A DNA stretch of 64,000 bases, taken from assembly GCA_013540595.1 (NCBI GenBank), contig JABXKE010000002.1, positions 930,050 through 994,049 on the forward strand, written 5' to 3'. Every line of letters starts with the position of its first letter. Within the stretch, counting starts at the first letter, position 1. Both the position numbers and the translations under genes were made by a program. This document shows positions 47,553 through 57,103 of the stretch, piece by piece. The DNA comes from Pyrodictium sp. (GTDB lineage: Archaea; Thermoproteota; Thermoprotei_A; Sulfolobales; Pyrodictiaceae). The notes beneath the pieces are model-generated. The model made no database searches. It was not told the DNA's origin and saw only the letters and a program-made list of their open reading frames with translations.

Positions 47553-49193
47553 TTAGGAACCCTGCTGGCCAAACTTCAGAAACGGCAGCCTGTTCAAAGC
47601 ATAAACGATTTCGAAGCATCTGACCTCAGCTAAATCGGGCCCCACTCTTGGCCCAGCTACGGCCTCAAAGCCTTGGGAGAGCTTCTCTTCGACGAGCTTG
47701 CATAGCGCGTGCATGGTGTTACCTACAAGCTTGTGGGATTCGGAGACGATTCTGGCTATGGTTTTGACCTGGCCCTCTTCGACTATGTGGATGTTGCCTC
47801 CCAGCTCCAAGCGCCACCCGCCATCCTTCGAGTAGATGGTCTCCAGCCTTGCAGCCAGCGTCCTCGGAGGTCTTGCGTGTCTTAGTATCCTAGGTTTAGG
47901 GAGCGGGTAAGGGTTACTGGGATGCTCTGGCCTTGCCTTGCGGTATGCCTTAACACGGTAGTCTTCCACTGCTATTATCGTGTCAGCTGCGTCGACGAGC
48001 TGCCTAAGCCCGCTGGAAACTATGATCAGCGAGACGCCGGCAGCAGCTAGTTCGCGTGCCCTCTCCGATATCGTGACGACTGTGCGCTTACTGACGTATT
48101 TTTCGACGGCCTCGTCATACAGGAGGATGTTGGTGGGCACGTAGTCCTCGTCGAGCACAAGGAGCTGCGCTCCAACCTCCAGCGACTCCTGTATGTAGGT
48201 GGCCACGCTTGTTGCTCCGCTTGCATCGGCTGTGCTGAAGCACCTCACGTTAACGTTTCCGGGGAGCTCGACGAAAAATGGGGATATGTCCACACAGCTC
48301 ACGTACCTTCCGTTCTCCGCAAATACGTGGACTGTGGAAGGATCCGAGACAACCAGCTCCCTGCCATCGCCGGGCACGTGGTTGTAGACGCCGTGGGCTA
48401 TGGCCTCGGCAAGCGTGGTTTTGCCGTGATACGGCGGGCCTACGATTAGCGTAATTCCCTTGGGAACCCCCATCCCGGTAAAGGTGCCGTGTGGGGTCTC
48501 TATCTCGACGCGAAGGCTAGGCGGCGACTCAAAGGGCACTGCGCCCGGCAGCGGCTCATCGCAGCGGCCACAGCGGCGCGGTAGCACGGAGCCGTTGCCA
48601 ACAAATGCGACAATCCTAAGCCTGTCCAGCTGCCTTCTAATGTGCTCTTGAACCTCCCATGCAGCGATGTGGCTCTGAACCTCTGGTTCGCTGAGCGCTA
48701 GGGCCTCCGTCAGAGCCTCTGGCAGCCTCTTAAGCAGCAGCTCCTCTGCTGCATAGCTGTCGATCCTCCTGTGTTGCGCTGGAAGGCCTACCCAGACCCG
48801 GAATGTTACATAATCCCCGTCGATCTCGACGGCGCTGCGGCTGAGCATCACCGGCGACGGTTTGGGTACGCCTAGGTAGCCGCTTCGGCCGCTCCCCATC
48901 TTGGAGGAGCGCCTGCGAAGGGCTCTGTATAGTCTACGGTGTATGAGGTCTTCAACCGGCTTGCGGTACTTAGGCACTAACCTGGATACTCGGCGAGGCA
49001 AGGGCACCTTGGCCTTCACTATGCTGGGCGGCGCGTAGGGGTCTGGCTGCGTCTTCACAACCTCGACGGTGACTCTACCGACGCTGCCGGGTACTCCGAC
49101 AATCTGGCGGTAGAGCTTGTAGGGACGCCCGTCAAGCTTCCTGAGAACTTCAGCCAAGCTCTGCCTTGAGCTGCGCAACCTCTGGGGTCCCAC
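47553..49193 (-). CDS. Predicted ATPase of the ABC class (COG3044)
   Basis: A soluble ABC-class ATPase of unknown cell role. After an N-terminal region (AEVLRKLDGRPYKLYRQIVG, DPYAPPSIVKAKVPLP) comes the P loop IVGPPYHGKTTLAEAIAHGV. A metal-like CGRC pair precedes it (RRCGRCDEP), and the Walker B region is LLVLDEDYVPTNILLYDEAV, matching the DEDxxxTN family pattern. The open frame begins at 49262, but a TATA-like CAATATAC at about 49221-49214 favours a GTG at 49193 or TTG at 49181. It is divergent from the flavoprotein gene across a perfect palindrome. Confidence 0.85.
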   Translation of the reverse strand: MGPQRLRSSRQSLAEVLRKLDGRPYKLYRQIVGVPGSVGRVTVEVVKTQPDPYAPPSIVKAKVPLPRRVSRLVPKYRKPVEDLIHRRLYRALRRRSSKMGSGRSGYLGVPKPSPVMLSRSAVEIDGDYVTFRVWVGLPAQHRRIDSYAAEELLLKRLPEALTEALALSEPEVQSHIAAWEVQEHIRRQLDRLRIVAFVGNGSVLPRRCGRCDEPLPGAVPFESPPSLRVEIETPHGTFTGMGVPKGITLIVGPPYHGKTTLAEAIAHGVYNHVPGDGRELVVSDPSTVHVFAENGRYVSCVDISPFFVELPGNVNVRCFSTADASGATSVATYIQESLEVGAQLLVLDEDYVPTNILLYDEAVEKYVSKRTVVTISERARELAAAGVSLIIVSSGLRQLVDAADTIIAVEDYRVKAYRKARPEHPSNPYPLPKPRILRHARPPRTLAARLETIYSKDGGWRLELGGNIHIVEEGQVKTIARIVSESHKLVGNTMHALCKLVEEKLSQGFEAVAGPRVGPDLAEVRCFEIVYALNRLPFLKFGQQGS

Positions 49194-49227
49194 CCACCCA
49201 GTGGTCAGCAGGAAGTATATTGGTTGG

Positions 49228-49252
49228 TAGCCTCTGCATCCTGCAGAGGCTA
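49228..49252. promoter_or_regulatory. Operator-like palindrome between divergent genes
   Basis: TAGCCTCTGC and GCAGAGGCTA form a perfect 10-base inverted repeat around a 5-base centre. It sits between a minus-strand TATA-like box (about 49214-49221) for the ATPase and a plus-strand GTTTTATGC box (about 49262-49270) for the flavoprotein. This arrangement suits a shared regulator site. Confidence 0.5.
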
Positions 49253-49307
49253 AGCCTGACACGTTTTATGCGGTGTCTGCTCAGTATACCTCTTTCGGTG
49301 TGCCTCG

Positions 49308-49871
49308 ATGGGCTTTAGGCCCCTGTCCGCAGGCGAGCGGTTCTACTACGTTCTTCACCCCAGCCCCACCGTAGTCATCGTCACCAAGTGCCCGAATGGG
49401 CGCTACAACGCTATGCCAGCTTCCTGGAACATGCCTGTATCGGAAGAGCCTCCCTCCGTGGCTGTAGCCATTGATAGGGAAAGCTACACTTTCGAATGCC
49501 TTGAAAGCCATCCCGAGGCAACAATAAACGTGCCGCACAGCGGCCAGGCGGACCTCGTTTACGCGCTTGGCAGTGTCTCGGGCAGGGACGTCGACAAGGT
49601 CGCGAAGTACGGCCTTAAACTTGAGGAAAGTGCAAGCATCTCGGTTCCAAGGTGGTCTGACGCCATAGCCAGCATAGAGGCGCGTGTCTGGAAGAAGATG
49701 GATGTGGGCGAAGTCAGGCTGTACGTGTTTGAAGTGCTCGGCGTTTACGTCAGAGGGGACCTCTACACCAGGTGGGGTTGGGACCTCACGAAGACAAGCA
49801 CACTCCTCCACGGTGCGGGCAGAACCTTCTACACGGTAGGTAGAAGGTTGGTGGCAAGGAAGATCAGTTGA
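49308..49871 (+). CDS. Flavin reductase-like flavoprotein
   Basis: A 187-residue FMN-binding split-barrel protein of the DIM6/NTAB (flavin reductase-like) family. The core reads PSPTVVIVTKCPNGRYNAMP, ASWNMPVSEEPPSVAVAIDR and a NVPHSGQADLVYALGSVSG segment. Members reduce flavins or bind FMN in small redox enzymes; the substrate is unknown. The ATG at 49308 is about 40 bases from a TATA-like box. It lies just before tRNA-Val. Confidence 0.88.
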   Translation: MGFRPLSAGERFYYVLHPSPTVVIVTKCPNGRYNAMPASWNMPVSEEPPSVAVAIDRESYTFECLESHPEATINVPHSGQADLVYALGSVSGRDVDKVAKYGLKLEESASISVPRWSDAIASIEARVWKKMDVGEVRLYVFEVLGVYVRGDLYTRWGWDLTKTSTLLHGAGRTFYTVGRRLVARKIS

Positions 49872-49970
49872 TCCCGTCCCACCAGTTGCCCTACCGAGCG
49901 ATTCAGCAAACAACAGAAGATTACGTAATGGAAACTGGAGCCAGGGCTTTAACGGAGTGTGGAGCAGTTT

Positions 49971-50048
49971 TGGTGGGCCCGCGGGGATTTGAACCCCGGA
50001 CCTCCGCCGTGTAAGGGCGGCGTCCTAACCAGGCTAGACGACGGGCCC
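49971..50048 (-). tRNA. tRNA-Val (anticodon UAC)
   Basis: Acceptor stem GGGCCCG/CGGGCCC with discriminator A and encoded CCA. The anticodon stem is CCGCC/GGCGG with loop CUUACAC, giving UAC. T arm GGGGTTCAAATCCCC. No intron. It marks the point where the sequence turns more A+T rich and accessory. Confidence 0.97.
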
Positions 50049-50096
50049 CTCCAGGCGGCAGCAGCATACCTAGCATTCCTGTGGAGAAACGGGCTG

Positions 50097-50369
50097 GTGA
50101 GATTTACTGATAACAACCATGCACTAAACATATTCATAGCAGCAAACTCGCTAAGCCAGAAGACATATGAGCATAAGATAGTGAAGAGCCTTAATGCAGA
50201 GTTCAGTGTTGATGTTGAGAAGTTAAAGAGCCTCCCTGGAGACGACATTGTTTGTGTACAAAGAGATGGAAGGGTACTATGCAGATACGCCGTCTCTGCT
50301 ACGCCGAGAACACAAGCTAAAGCCCAGGTGCGTGCTATAATAGACCTGGTAGGGTACAAACCAGCATAA
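50097..50369 (+). CDS. Possible orphan protein beside tRNA-Val
   Basis: A plus-strand frame is open from inside the tRNA to 50369. A GTG at 50097 gives 90 residues: RFTDNNHALNIFIAANSLSQ, KTYEHKIVKSLNAEFSVDVE and IVCVQRDGRVLCRYAVSATP with a C-terminal IDLVGYKPA. The frame is A+T richer than the core genes. It has no integrase motif, so I do not call it an integration remnant. Function unknown, reality moderate. Confidence 0.4.
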   Translation: MRFTDNNHALNIFIAANSLSQKTYEHKIVKSLNAEFSVDVEKLKSLPGDDIVCVQRDGRVLCRYAVSATPRTQAKAQVRAIIDLVGYKPA

Positions 50370-50455
50370 AGACGTTTTTAGCACTGAAGCCCGGGGCTAG
50401 ACGCGCCTATTTTTAATACATTAAAGCTCAGGATGGGTTCTATAGTGCGGTACAG

Positions 50456-51142
50456 GTGTCTATTTTGGCTGGTAGCAATGTAGTCATTAAGTGGCATCTC
50501 CATGCATGCATAGAGATAGTCTATGAGGGAAAGTCTCTTCTTATAGATCCTCATGATGGGGGCAGTCTAGGCGCGGGGTTTCACCCTCCCAGAGCCGATC
50601 CCGACTACATACTAGTGACACACGACCATTACGACCATAACGCTGTTGAGTTGTTTACTTCGCAGAAGAGAGTTGAAGTTGTACGCGAACGAGTAGGAGT
50701 TTTTGAACTCCCACCATTTAAGGTGAAGGGGGTTAGGCTTCCACACGACGAGTTTAATGGTAGGATAAGAGGACATGTTGTGGCTTATAGAGTTGAGGCT
50801 GGCGACATAGCATTAGTACACTTGTCCGACCTTGGGAGGCCTTTAGAAGAGAGTGAAGCAAGAGAGTTAGGTGGTGCTGACATAGTCTTCGTACCTGCTG
50901 GCGGTGTTTATACTCTACACCCTAAACAAGCTCTTGAGGCGGCAGAGTTGTTGGAGGCCAAAGTGCTAGTGCCAATACACTACTGGGTACCCGGTATACA
51001 ATTGCCCTTGGATCCTCTTGACACTCTCCTACGCTATGCAAAGAAGTGGCGTGTCGTACGCCATGAGAGCAACGAGATAGAAGTGAGCAAGGAGTTCCTA
51101 CCTGAGAAACCAACAGTACTGGTATTAGCAGCAAAGGTGTAG
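50456..51142 (+). CDS. Metallo-beta-lactamase-fold hydrolase
   Basis: A 228-residue MBL-fold protein of the UlaG/RomA-like group. Metal motif VTHDHYDHNAVELF, a second metal site at VHLSDLGR, and the C-terminal IHYWVPG complete the pattern. The substrate cannot be named. A TTTTTAATA box lies about 45 bases before the GTG start. The ABC transporter genes follow with 6 bases between. Confidence 0.85.
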   Translation: MSILAGSNVVIKWHLHACIEIVYEGKSLLIDPHDGGSLGAGFHPPRADPDYILVTHDHYDHNAVELFTSQKRVEVVRERVGVFELPPFKVKGVRLPHDEFNGRIRGHVVAYRVEAGDIALVHLSDLGRPLEESEARELGGADIVFVPAGGVYTLHPKQALEAAELLEAKVLVPIHYWVPGIQLPLDPLDTLLRYAKKWRVVRHESNEIEVSKEFLPEKPTVLVLAAKV

Positions 51143-51148
51143 ACAAAG

Positions 51149-51892
51149 ATGAGTAGTTTACTTGCGTGCACCCAGCCTACTTATATGCTCGTTGTTGAGG
51201 GGCTCGTTAAAGAGTTCAAGAAGGGGCCTCGAATCGGCCCAATAAGCTTCAAGATTAGTAGAGGCGGAATCTTCGCGTTGGTGGGCCCGAATGGTGCAGG
51301 CAAGACTACTACAATAAGAATGCTACTCGGGATTTACAGGCCATCAGCCGGCGAGATATACCTCTGTGGTAAGAAGGTACGGAGCCTACAGGGCGTTGCA
51401 TCATATGTGCCAGAGGAGTCAGCTGTCTATCCACGCCTAACCGGGTATGAGCACTTGTACTTCTACGCACTACTCTACACAGGCGATAGAGCCCATGCTA
51501 GGCTGTTGGCAGACAAGGCGGCAAAGTATACTGGTCTCAGCACCAGGGATCTCAAGAGAAAAGTCCAGGAGTATAGCAAGGGCATGAAGAGGCGTTTATT
51601 GCTAGGCATTGCATTAGCTTTAGAGACCCCGATACTAGTCCTAGACGAGCCTACAGCAGGACTTGATGTACACTCAGCTGTACACATAAGAAACCTCATT
51701 AAGAGTGAAGCCGAAAAGGGGAAGACGATAATCTTGAGTAGCCATAACATGTTCGAGGTTGAACGCTTAGCTGATACTGTGGCATTCATTAATAAGGGTA
51801 GAATAGTTGCACTTGGCACGCCAAGAGAACTCCTCGAGAAGTATAGTGCACGCGACCTCGAGGAAGCCTTTGTCAAAGCAACCTCAAGGTGA
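51149..51892 (+). CDS. ABC transporter ATP-binding protein
   Basis: Walker A GPNGAGKTTTIR, Q-loop region near YVPEESAVYPRLTGYEHLYF, signature YSKGMKRRLLLGIALA, Walker B ILVLDEPTAGLD and the switch His in SSHNMFEVERLAD are all present. The pattern is that of drug or polysaccharide exporters (DrrA/NodI type). The ATG at 51149 and an internal ATG at 51185 are both possible. The permease follows in the same transcript with the stop overlapping its alternative GTG start. Confidence 0.94.
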   Translation: MSSLLACTQPTYMLVVEGLVKEFKKGPRIGPISFKISRGGIFALVGPNGAGKTTTIRMLLGIYRPSAGEIYLCGKKVRSLQGVASYVPEESAVYPRLTGYEHLYFYALLYTGDRAHARLLADKAAKYTGLSTRDLKRKVQEYSKGMKRRLLLGIALALETPILVLDEPTAGLDVHSAVHIRNLIKSEAEKGKTIILSSHNMFEVERLADTVAFINKGRIVALGTPRELLEKYSARDLEEAFVKATSR

Positions 51893-51897
51893 CCACT

Positions 51898-53115
51898 ATG
51901 GATAAGTCGGGGCTAGGCAGGATAAGGGCTCTAGCGTCAAAGGATGCACGCGAATTCATACGTGACCGCAGAACTATAGCGTTAATGGTTATATCGGCTT
52001 TCTTATTTCCATTATTAGGCTTAATGGTTGCAGGGCTTAAGACACAGCAAAAAGCCCTCGTAGCCATTAATATTTGTGATGAAGGAGCTTACGCGGAGGC
52101 TCTAGCAAACCTCATAAAAGAATACATTACTAAGTACACCCCCTTCAATACAACTGTAGTTCATAACGCTAGTAATTGTGGAGCAGTACCTGGTGCTACA
52201 GTAACATTAATGATACCACGTAACTTTAGTGTAAATGCTTCGTCGCTTGGGCGCCCCGTAATTGTTAGGTTATACAAGCTTGTTGGCAGCCCTGCTGCAG
52301 CTGACGCAGAATCAGTCATAAACACAGCATTAAGCGTGTTCTCCCGTGTACTTGCCACAGAGCGTGTTAAGAGGCTCTCTGAGATAGCTGGCTTGCAGCT
52401 AAACCCGGACTACGTGCTTGAGCCCGTGCGCATCGTCTCGGAAGCTGTGACCGAGACAGGGGCAATAGCGTCCCCAGAGGCAGAGGAAAAGGCTGAAATA
52501 GCTCGCTTCCTCGCATTTGCAGTGTTCTTCGTGTTAAACCCTGCAGCTATAGCTGTAGCTGACGCCGTAGCGCGTGAACGAGAGAGTGGTACTGGCGAAA
52601 TACTTGCCGTGACTCCTCTTCGCGGCACAGAGTTCGTCATGGGTAAGACCTTGGGCTCCATATCTGCTGTAGCTATCGCAGGCAGCTTAGACCTTGCAGC
52701 AGCACTAGCTTACGGCTACGCTGTACTTGCAGGCTCAACAACACCAATATCTGTAGCCCTCTTCCACTCTCTCCAAACAATACTAGCTATCCTCGTAACA
52801 GTCTCAATAACCATATTTGCAACACTGCTAGTGCCAGGCCAGCGCACTGCAACTCTTCTAACAAGCCTCATCACAGGTACTGCCATGCTGATATTCTTCT
52901 CAGCCCTCTTCGTTGATATACAAGCATTACCTGCACCTATAAAGGCCATAATGTACATAGTACCGTACACCCACACTGTACTAGCCATTCAATCCTACGC
53001 TCTAGGGAACACAGTTAGGGCACTTGAACATAGCCTAGTAGTGGTACTACTAAGCCTAGGACTATTCATAGGTTCAGCACGCGTATACAAGCCAGACCGC
53101 CTCGTAAAAAGGTGA
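51898..53115 (+). CDS. ABC-2 type transporter permease
   Basis: 405 residues with an N-terminal helix (ALMVISAFLFPLLGLMVAG), a large extracellular domain (about 45-190) and then about five membrane helices, for example LAFAVFFVLNPAAIAVADAV and SLVVVLLSLGLFIGSARVY, the ABC-2/NatB layout. With the ATPase it would form an exporter. The ATG at 51898 follows AGGTGA; a GTG at 51889 overlaps the ATPase stop. Confidence 0.88.
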   Translation: MDKSGLGRIRALASKDAREFIRDRRTIALMVISAFLFPLLGLMVAGLKTQQKALVAINICDEGAYAEALANLIKEYITKYTPFNTTVVHNASNCGAVPGATVTLMIPRNFSVNASSLGRPVIVRLYKLVGSPAAADAESVINTALSVFSRVLATERVKRLSEIAGLQLNPDYVLEPVRIVSEAVTETGAIASPEAEEKAEIARFLAFAVFFVLNPAAIAVADAVARERESGTGEILAVTPLRGTEFVMGKTLGSISAVAIAGSLDLAAALAYGYAVLAGSTTPISVALFHSLQTILAILVTVSITIFATLLVPGQRTATLLTSLITGTAMLIFFSALFVDIQALPAPIKAIMYIVPYTHTVLAIQSYALGNTVRALEHSLVVVLLSLGLFIGSARVYKPDRLVKR

Positions 53116-53146
53116 GGAAACACACTACACGAGCTTGACATGAAAT

Positions 53147-54046
53147 TTACCTCATACACGTCACAATCCACTGCTCTGTACCACTGAGCCACCTCAACTT
53201 ACACGAATAGCCTTCCCCCCTTAGCAGACCTGCTATCCTACTACTATCATCCTCTCTATGTGCTTCAACAATTATCATCCTAACACCCATTCTGCGTAGT
53301 ACACCACTATTTACCGCATGCTCAACAACATTTGCCTCTTCTCCCTCAATATCAAGCTTTAACACGTCTACACGATTTAGCCTATAGTCACGTACTATGT
53401 CATCTAGTGTCTTCAACCTAACATTAACCATAAGTACATCTCCATCGCCATATTTAACAGCGTACTCCTTGTACAAACTAGCATTAACAGGAGAATCCTT
53501 AGGCACAAACAGTACGCCTTGACCACTTTTACTCGCTAAGGCTGCACTCTCAATGACTACCCTATTACCTAGCTTGTTCATTTCTATGTTTAACCTTAAG
53601 TAGTCCACAATGTAGGGGTTAGGCTCAACAGCCACTATATGCGCATTAGGATAATGTGAAGCAAACTTCAGTGTAGCTAACCCTATAAAAGCTCCAGCAT
53701 CAATGACTACATCTGCATCAGTACCAGTAGCCTCTTCTAGCATATAATCGTCAAAACAGTAGATATGAAGGATGTTTGCCCATACATTAAGCGCATACGT
53801 TGAAGGTACAAGTATCCTCATATTGTCTAACTCTATAGTATAGTCCCTCTCAACATCATTTATCTGGTCTAGAACAGCATCCAAAAGGAGATCAATAGTG
53901 TGGTCATGGAGACACTTTTGGCTACTCCTTAGGAGCCAGCCAATATACTCCTCTAACTCTCTATCAACACTCAAGAGCACCCACCAAGCTGCACAACAAG
54001 CATCAACATCCTCTACTCCCTCCCTAAAGACATGTAGGGGACCCAA
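53147..54046 (-). CDS. FkbM-family methyltransferase
   Basis: A 299-residue SAM-dependent O-methyltransferase of the FkbM family. Motif I DVVIDAGAFIGLATLKFASH, motif II IVAVEPNPYIVDYLRLNIEM, and VDVLKLDIEGEEANVVEHAV are typical. Such enzymes often modify surface sugars or lipids. It converges on the ABC exporter genes, which might share a surface-glycan task. The TTG start is uncertain. Confidence 0.9.
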   Translation of the reverse strand: MGPLHVFREGVEDVDACCAAWWVLLSVDRELEEYIGWLLRSSQKCLHDHTIDLLLDAVLDQINDVERDYTIELDNMRILVPSTYALNVWANILHIYCFDDYMLEEATGTDADVVIDAGAFIGLATLKFASHYPNAHIVAVEPNPYIVDYLRLNIEMNKLGNRVVIESAALASKSGQGVLFVPKDSPVNASLYKEYAVKYGDGDVLMVNVRLKTLDDIVRDYRLNRVDVLKLDIEGEEANVVEHAVNSGVLRRMGVRMIIVEAHREDDSSRIAGLLRGEGYSCKLRWLSGTEQWIVTCMR

Positions 54047-54295
54047 CAGTAAAATTGTGCAGTTAAACTAATAAGGAGAGAACGAGACATTGACACAAAT
54101 GTGTGGCTGGGATGAAGAGCTGGGTCCTTGCGGTTGCCCGCTAACCCTCAGAAGGGGATGTTGAAGGTTTCGCGCCCTGACCCATAATTCTCAAGGAAAA
54201 CATCGCTATGCACCGTGCGGCACAGCCAAGAATTAATTACACCCTTTCTTGCTCTCACGCGTGCATGCATGGGAATACGAAGGTGTAAAAAGACT

Positions 54296-55609
54296 ATGCA
54301 GCTCACTGTAAAGCTTTGCGAGGAAGGGCCGGATATCACTGTAGAGGCTGAGGCTCCTAGATCGCTTAGAGAATCTATGATCACAACTATACTTGCAGCT
54401 ATACAGGGGAGTGCTACCGTTAAGGGTGTCCCGTTAAGGAGTGGATGTATGAGAGAACTCATTAATGGACTTCGAATACTAGGCTACAGAATTGAAGAGT
54501 TGTCCGCCGACACAGTGGAAGTAACTGATACTGAAGCACCAAAGAAGGGTGTCTTTGAGATACGATGTGGGCTACTAACACTGTCGCTCATTCTGCCACT
54601 AGCAGCTGTACGACTTGATCATGGAGAACAGTTAGCGATAAGAGCCTCTTACCAAGAACTACTAAGAGCCCCAATAAAATTGTTTATTGAGTCAGTACAC
54701 GTGCTGGGAGCAAAGGCTTGGCATGGAGAGTCTATGGCTCGGCTGATAGTTGTAGAAGGGATGAGAAGGCCTAGCAGGAGAGTCTTATTTGGCCGCATGT
54801 ACAAGCCTTGGGGCCCATTGCTAGCAGGAGTCATCTTAGCAAGTTACGCTGCAAAAACTCCTCTAAGACTAAGCCTTCACGGAGTGCTTAGAGGTAAGAA
54901 GTGGCTAGAGGTAGTTGAGAAGAAGCTCTATAGTGTTGCACAAGTAAGATACAATCAAGGCACTATAACGCTAACTGTTGCAGACAAAGATGCCGCAGGC
55001 AGTCCTGCAGCGAGCTTTAAAACCAGAATACCAGGCTGCGCCATAGCATCCCTCCTAGCGGCTCTACCCACCCTAGCCTGCAATAGGAGAATGTGGAGGA
55101 TAGAAATCAAGGATGTATCAAAAGAAGCTATTGAAGCAAATGAACTTAGCTCGCTAATGCTGTCAATGGGATACGACTCAAGTATAGCTTGCAGCGGAAA
55201 AGAATGCAAAATCTTAGTCAAAGGAGGTAAGCCACGAAGCCTCGTACATAACATTACTGAGGACCCAGAATACGCGTATTTAGCCCTAGCCCATGCAGCA
55301 CTCTCTAATAGTGCTGTAGCAGGCATAAGTATACTAGAGTATGAGGGCTATCCTCTCAGCATACTAGCAAATTCAAGACTAACAGAAGAAGCCTCATTTA
55401 CTGACGACACTATAGTGTTCAACTACTCAGACGAGAAGCAACTAGCTACTTTTGAGTGCAGACACTCAAACAGACCCCTCTGCAGCATAGCGTATGGGTA
55501 CATGCTCCGGTTCGGCGGCACAATAAAAGCCGTAGAGGCACTTGACGACAGGATACCCGGCCTACTCGACCTACTAGTCAAAATAGCAGACTTTATCGAG
55601 ATATACTAA
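54296..55609 (+). CDS. EPSP-synthase-like protein, catalytic motif missing
   Basis: The 437-residue layout and several strands match the EPSP synthase/enolpyruvate transferase fold: SLRESMITTILAAIQGSATV, LRSGCMRELINGLRILGYRI, MYKPWGPLLAGVILASYAAK, PLRLSLHGVLRGKKWLEVVE and a C-terminal GFL-like domain. The invariant GSKS lysine region is APRSLRES here, without Lys in the expected place, and the GNSGT and DHR-type motifs are not seen. Either a divergent enzyme with new activity or a non-catalytic relative. The ATG at 54296 is preferred. Confidence 0.6.
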   Translation: MQLTVKLCEEGPDITVEAEAPRSLRESMITTILAAIQGSATVKGVPLRSGCMRELINGLRILGYRIEELSADTVEVTDTEAPKKGVFEIRCGLLTLSLILPLAAVRLDHGEQLAIRASYQELLRAPIKLFIESVHVLGAKAWHGESMARLIVVEGMRRPSRRVLFGRMYKPWGPLLAGVILASYAAKTPLRLSLHGVLRGKKWLEVVEKKLYSVAQVRYNQGTITLTVADKDAAGSPAASFKTRIPGCAIASLLAALPTLACNRRMWRIEIKDVSKEAIEANELSSLMLSMGYDSSIACSGKECKILVKGGKPRSLVHNITEDPEYAYLALAHAALSNSAVAGISILEYEGYPLSILANSRLTEEASFTDDTIVFNYSDEKQLATFECRHSNRPLCSIAYGYMLRFGGTIKAVEALDDRIPGLLDLLVKIADFIEIY

Positions 55610-55669
55610 CACTATGAAGCCAGAATAAGAAGACAACAATCCACAAAAAGGATGATAAGAGAATAATGA

Positions 55670-55879
55670 TCACTCTATCTTTATGACTGAAAGAATATGC
55701 TTCTTAAACTCCTCAAGAGTCATCTCTTCACGCTTACGCGGAAGCTCGACAAGTTTTACACTTCCATCAGGCAACATAACCCGCAATACATCCCTATCCT
55801 TGAACCTATACACATCAAGTTGCCTAAGCTTAAGCTCCTCAAGAACCCTCCTATACTTAGTGTACACCTTCCGCGTCAT
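55670..55879 (-). CDS. Unknown 69-residue protein
   Basis: A short charged protein (VYTKYRRVLEELKLRQLDVY, RFKDRDVLRVMLPDGSVKLV, then a helical end). There is no signal, membrane helix or known motif. It converges on the EPSPS-like gene and precedes the decayed pair further upstream. ATG start. It may be a small nucleic-acid-binding protein, but that is a guess. Confidence 0.5.
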   Translation of the reverse strand: MTRKVYTKYRRVLEELKLRQLDVYRFKDRDVLRVMLPDGSVKLVELPRKREEMTLEEFKKHILSVIKIE

Positions 55880-55983
55880 ACACTTTCAACCCAGCTCTTC
55901 TAGCCCTCTAAACCCAAGCAGATTATATTCCTTCCTACAATCCCCAAAGACAAAAATAGAGGCAGAAAGGTAAGAACCCCCCT

Positions 55984-57099
55984 TTAACGCCTACGCAGAA
56001 ATAGCAGAGTAGCAGCAGTGATAGCTAAGGCAGCTACTGCAACCACGCCAACCACCACGTAGGGATTGTATCCGGAAACACTAGAGGTACTAGACTCCAC
56101 CATGTTCACTCTTTCCACAGCCTCCCCCACCGACACAGTTACAGCTGGAGATGCCGAAGCAGTTGGTGTATGAACAATCTCTCTGTGTGTGCTTCAACAC
56201 TAGTGCGGCTTGTCGGGGCCACAGTAGTCTTAGTCCTCGACTGCTCCATAGTCTTTGTGGTAACTTGCATAGCTTCACGGCGATAATCACTAGTAGCGGG
56301 TAGAGTTGCCGAAGAAGCCGTTGCATCCCCAGAAGCGGAATGAGTGATGAGCTGCTCATAAGCTCTAATAGGTTCATCCAACAAGACAACAATAACCCAA
56401 CTACCCTCTGGAAGGTTCTCTGCTATGATATCCGCAAACTTCTGAACACCACCCACATAGTCAGCAGCCCTCTTATAGACATCTATCACAGGTACATTCC
56501 CGTAGTATCCTATAGCTAATGTTATGCCTTCTTTTTTTGAAGGAGTCAAGAAGCCATCTAATACGTTCAACTAGTATATTCATTGTATTAGGTATGTCAG
56601 GTTCGGTGTAAATAACGGCAACAATCTCGAAATTCGTCTTAAACACTCTTGTTATAGCCTTTGCAACAAGATGCGCAAACTCTTTCCCTAAGCCGCCAGG
56701 CCTGGAAGTAGCAACGAAAACAAGTGCAAATTTGTCACCATAGAGATGGATTATTGGTACTCGAAAAACATGTTTTCAACAGTCCCTTTTAGCGATGAAC
56801 CTGCTTGATCTGTTATGAGTAATTGTTTAAGCGCGAACTCTACTTGTCTAGAGTAATACTCCATATTTATTTCGACTTCTCTGTTAAGCTCTAAAGACGC
56901 GGGCAAGGACTCGATAAGTGATATAAGCCTGTCTATGCAGTAATATAAGGGGTCATGGCCTTCACGGAAAAACAAGCACTCTACCATCATTTGATGTAGC
57001 CAAGATATTTGATGTTAATTTCTCAGGATTGTTTAGGAGCGGTAAAACTAAAATCATGACAAAGAACACAGTAAAGGGTATACATCGTTGAAGCATCAT
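55984..57099 (-). pseudogene. Decayed gene for a membrane-anchored surface protein, four frame breaks
   Basis: Reading across frames gives one coherent protein. It begins with a signal-like MMLQRCIPFTVFFVMILVLP, then REGHDPLYYCIDRLISLIES, then VPIIHLYGDKFALVFVATSR, then EGITLAIGYYGNVPVIDVYK, a Ser/Thr-rich linker and a C-terminal anchor (VVVGVVAVAALAITAATLLF then LRRR). Breaks occur near 56970 (T5), 56765 (T5), 56535 (A7) and 56185 (CA/GA repeat). All are in homopolymers or dinucleotide repeats. It lies 4 bases after the protease pseudogene, as one operon. Confidence 0.6.
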
Positions 57100-57103
57100 C
57101 TAT

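Noticed and set aside
49959-50369. Long frame running through tRNA-Val as a possible integrase fragment
   Set aside because: It shows no tyrosine recombinase motif, and the frame lies on the 5' side of the tRNA, whereas such elements usually target the 3' half.
54104-54170. Possible C/D-like motifs in the spacer before the EPSPS-like gene
   Set aside because: ATGAAGA and CTGAG-like sequences are present but on mismatched strands and spacing.
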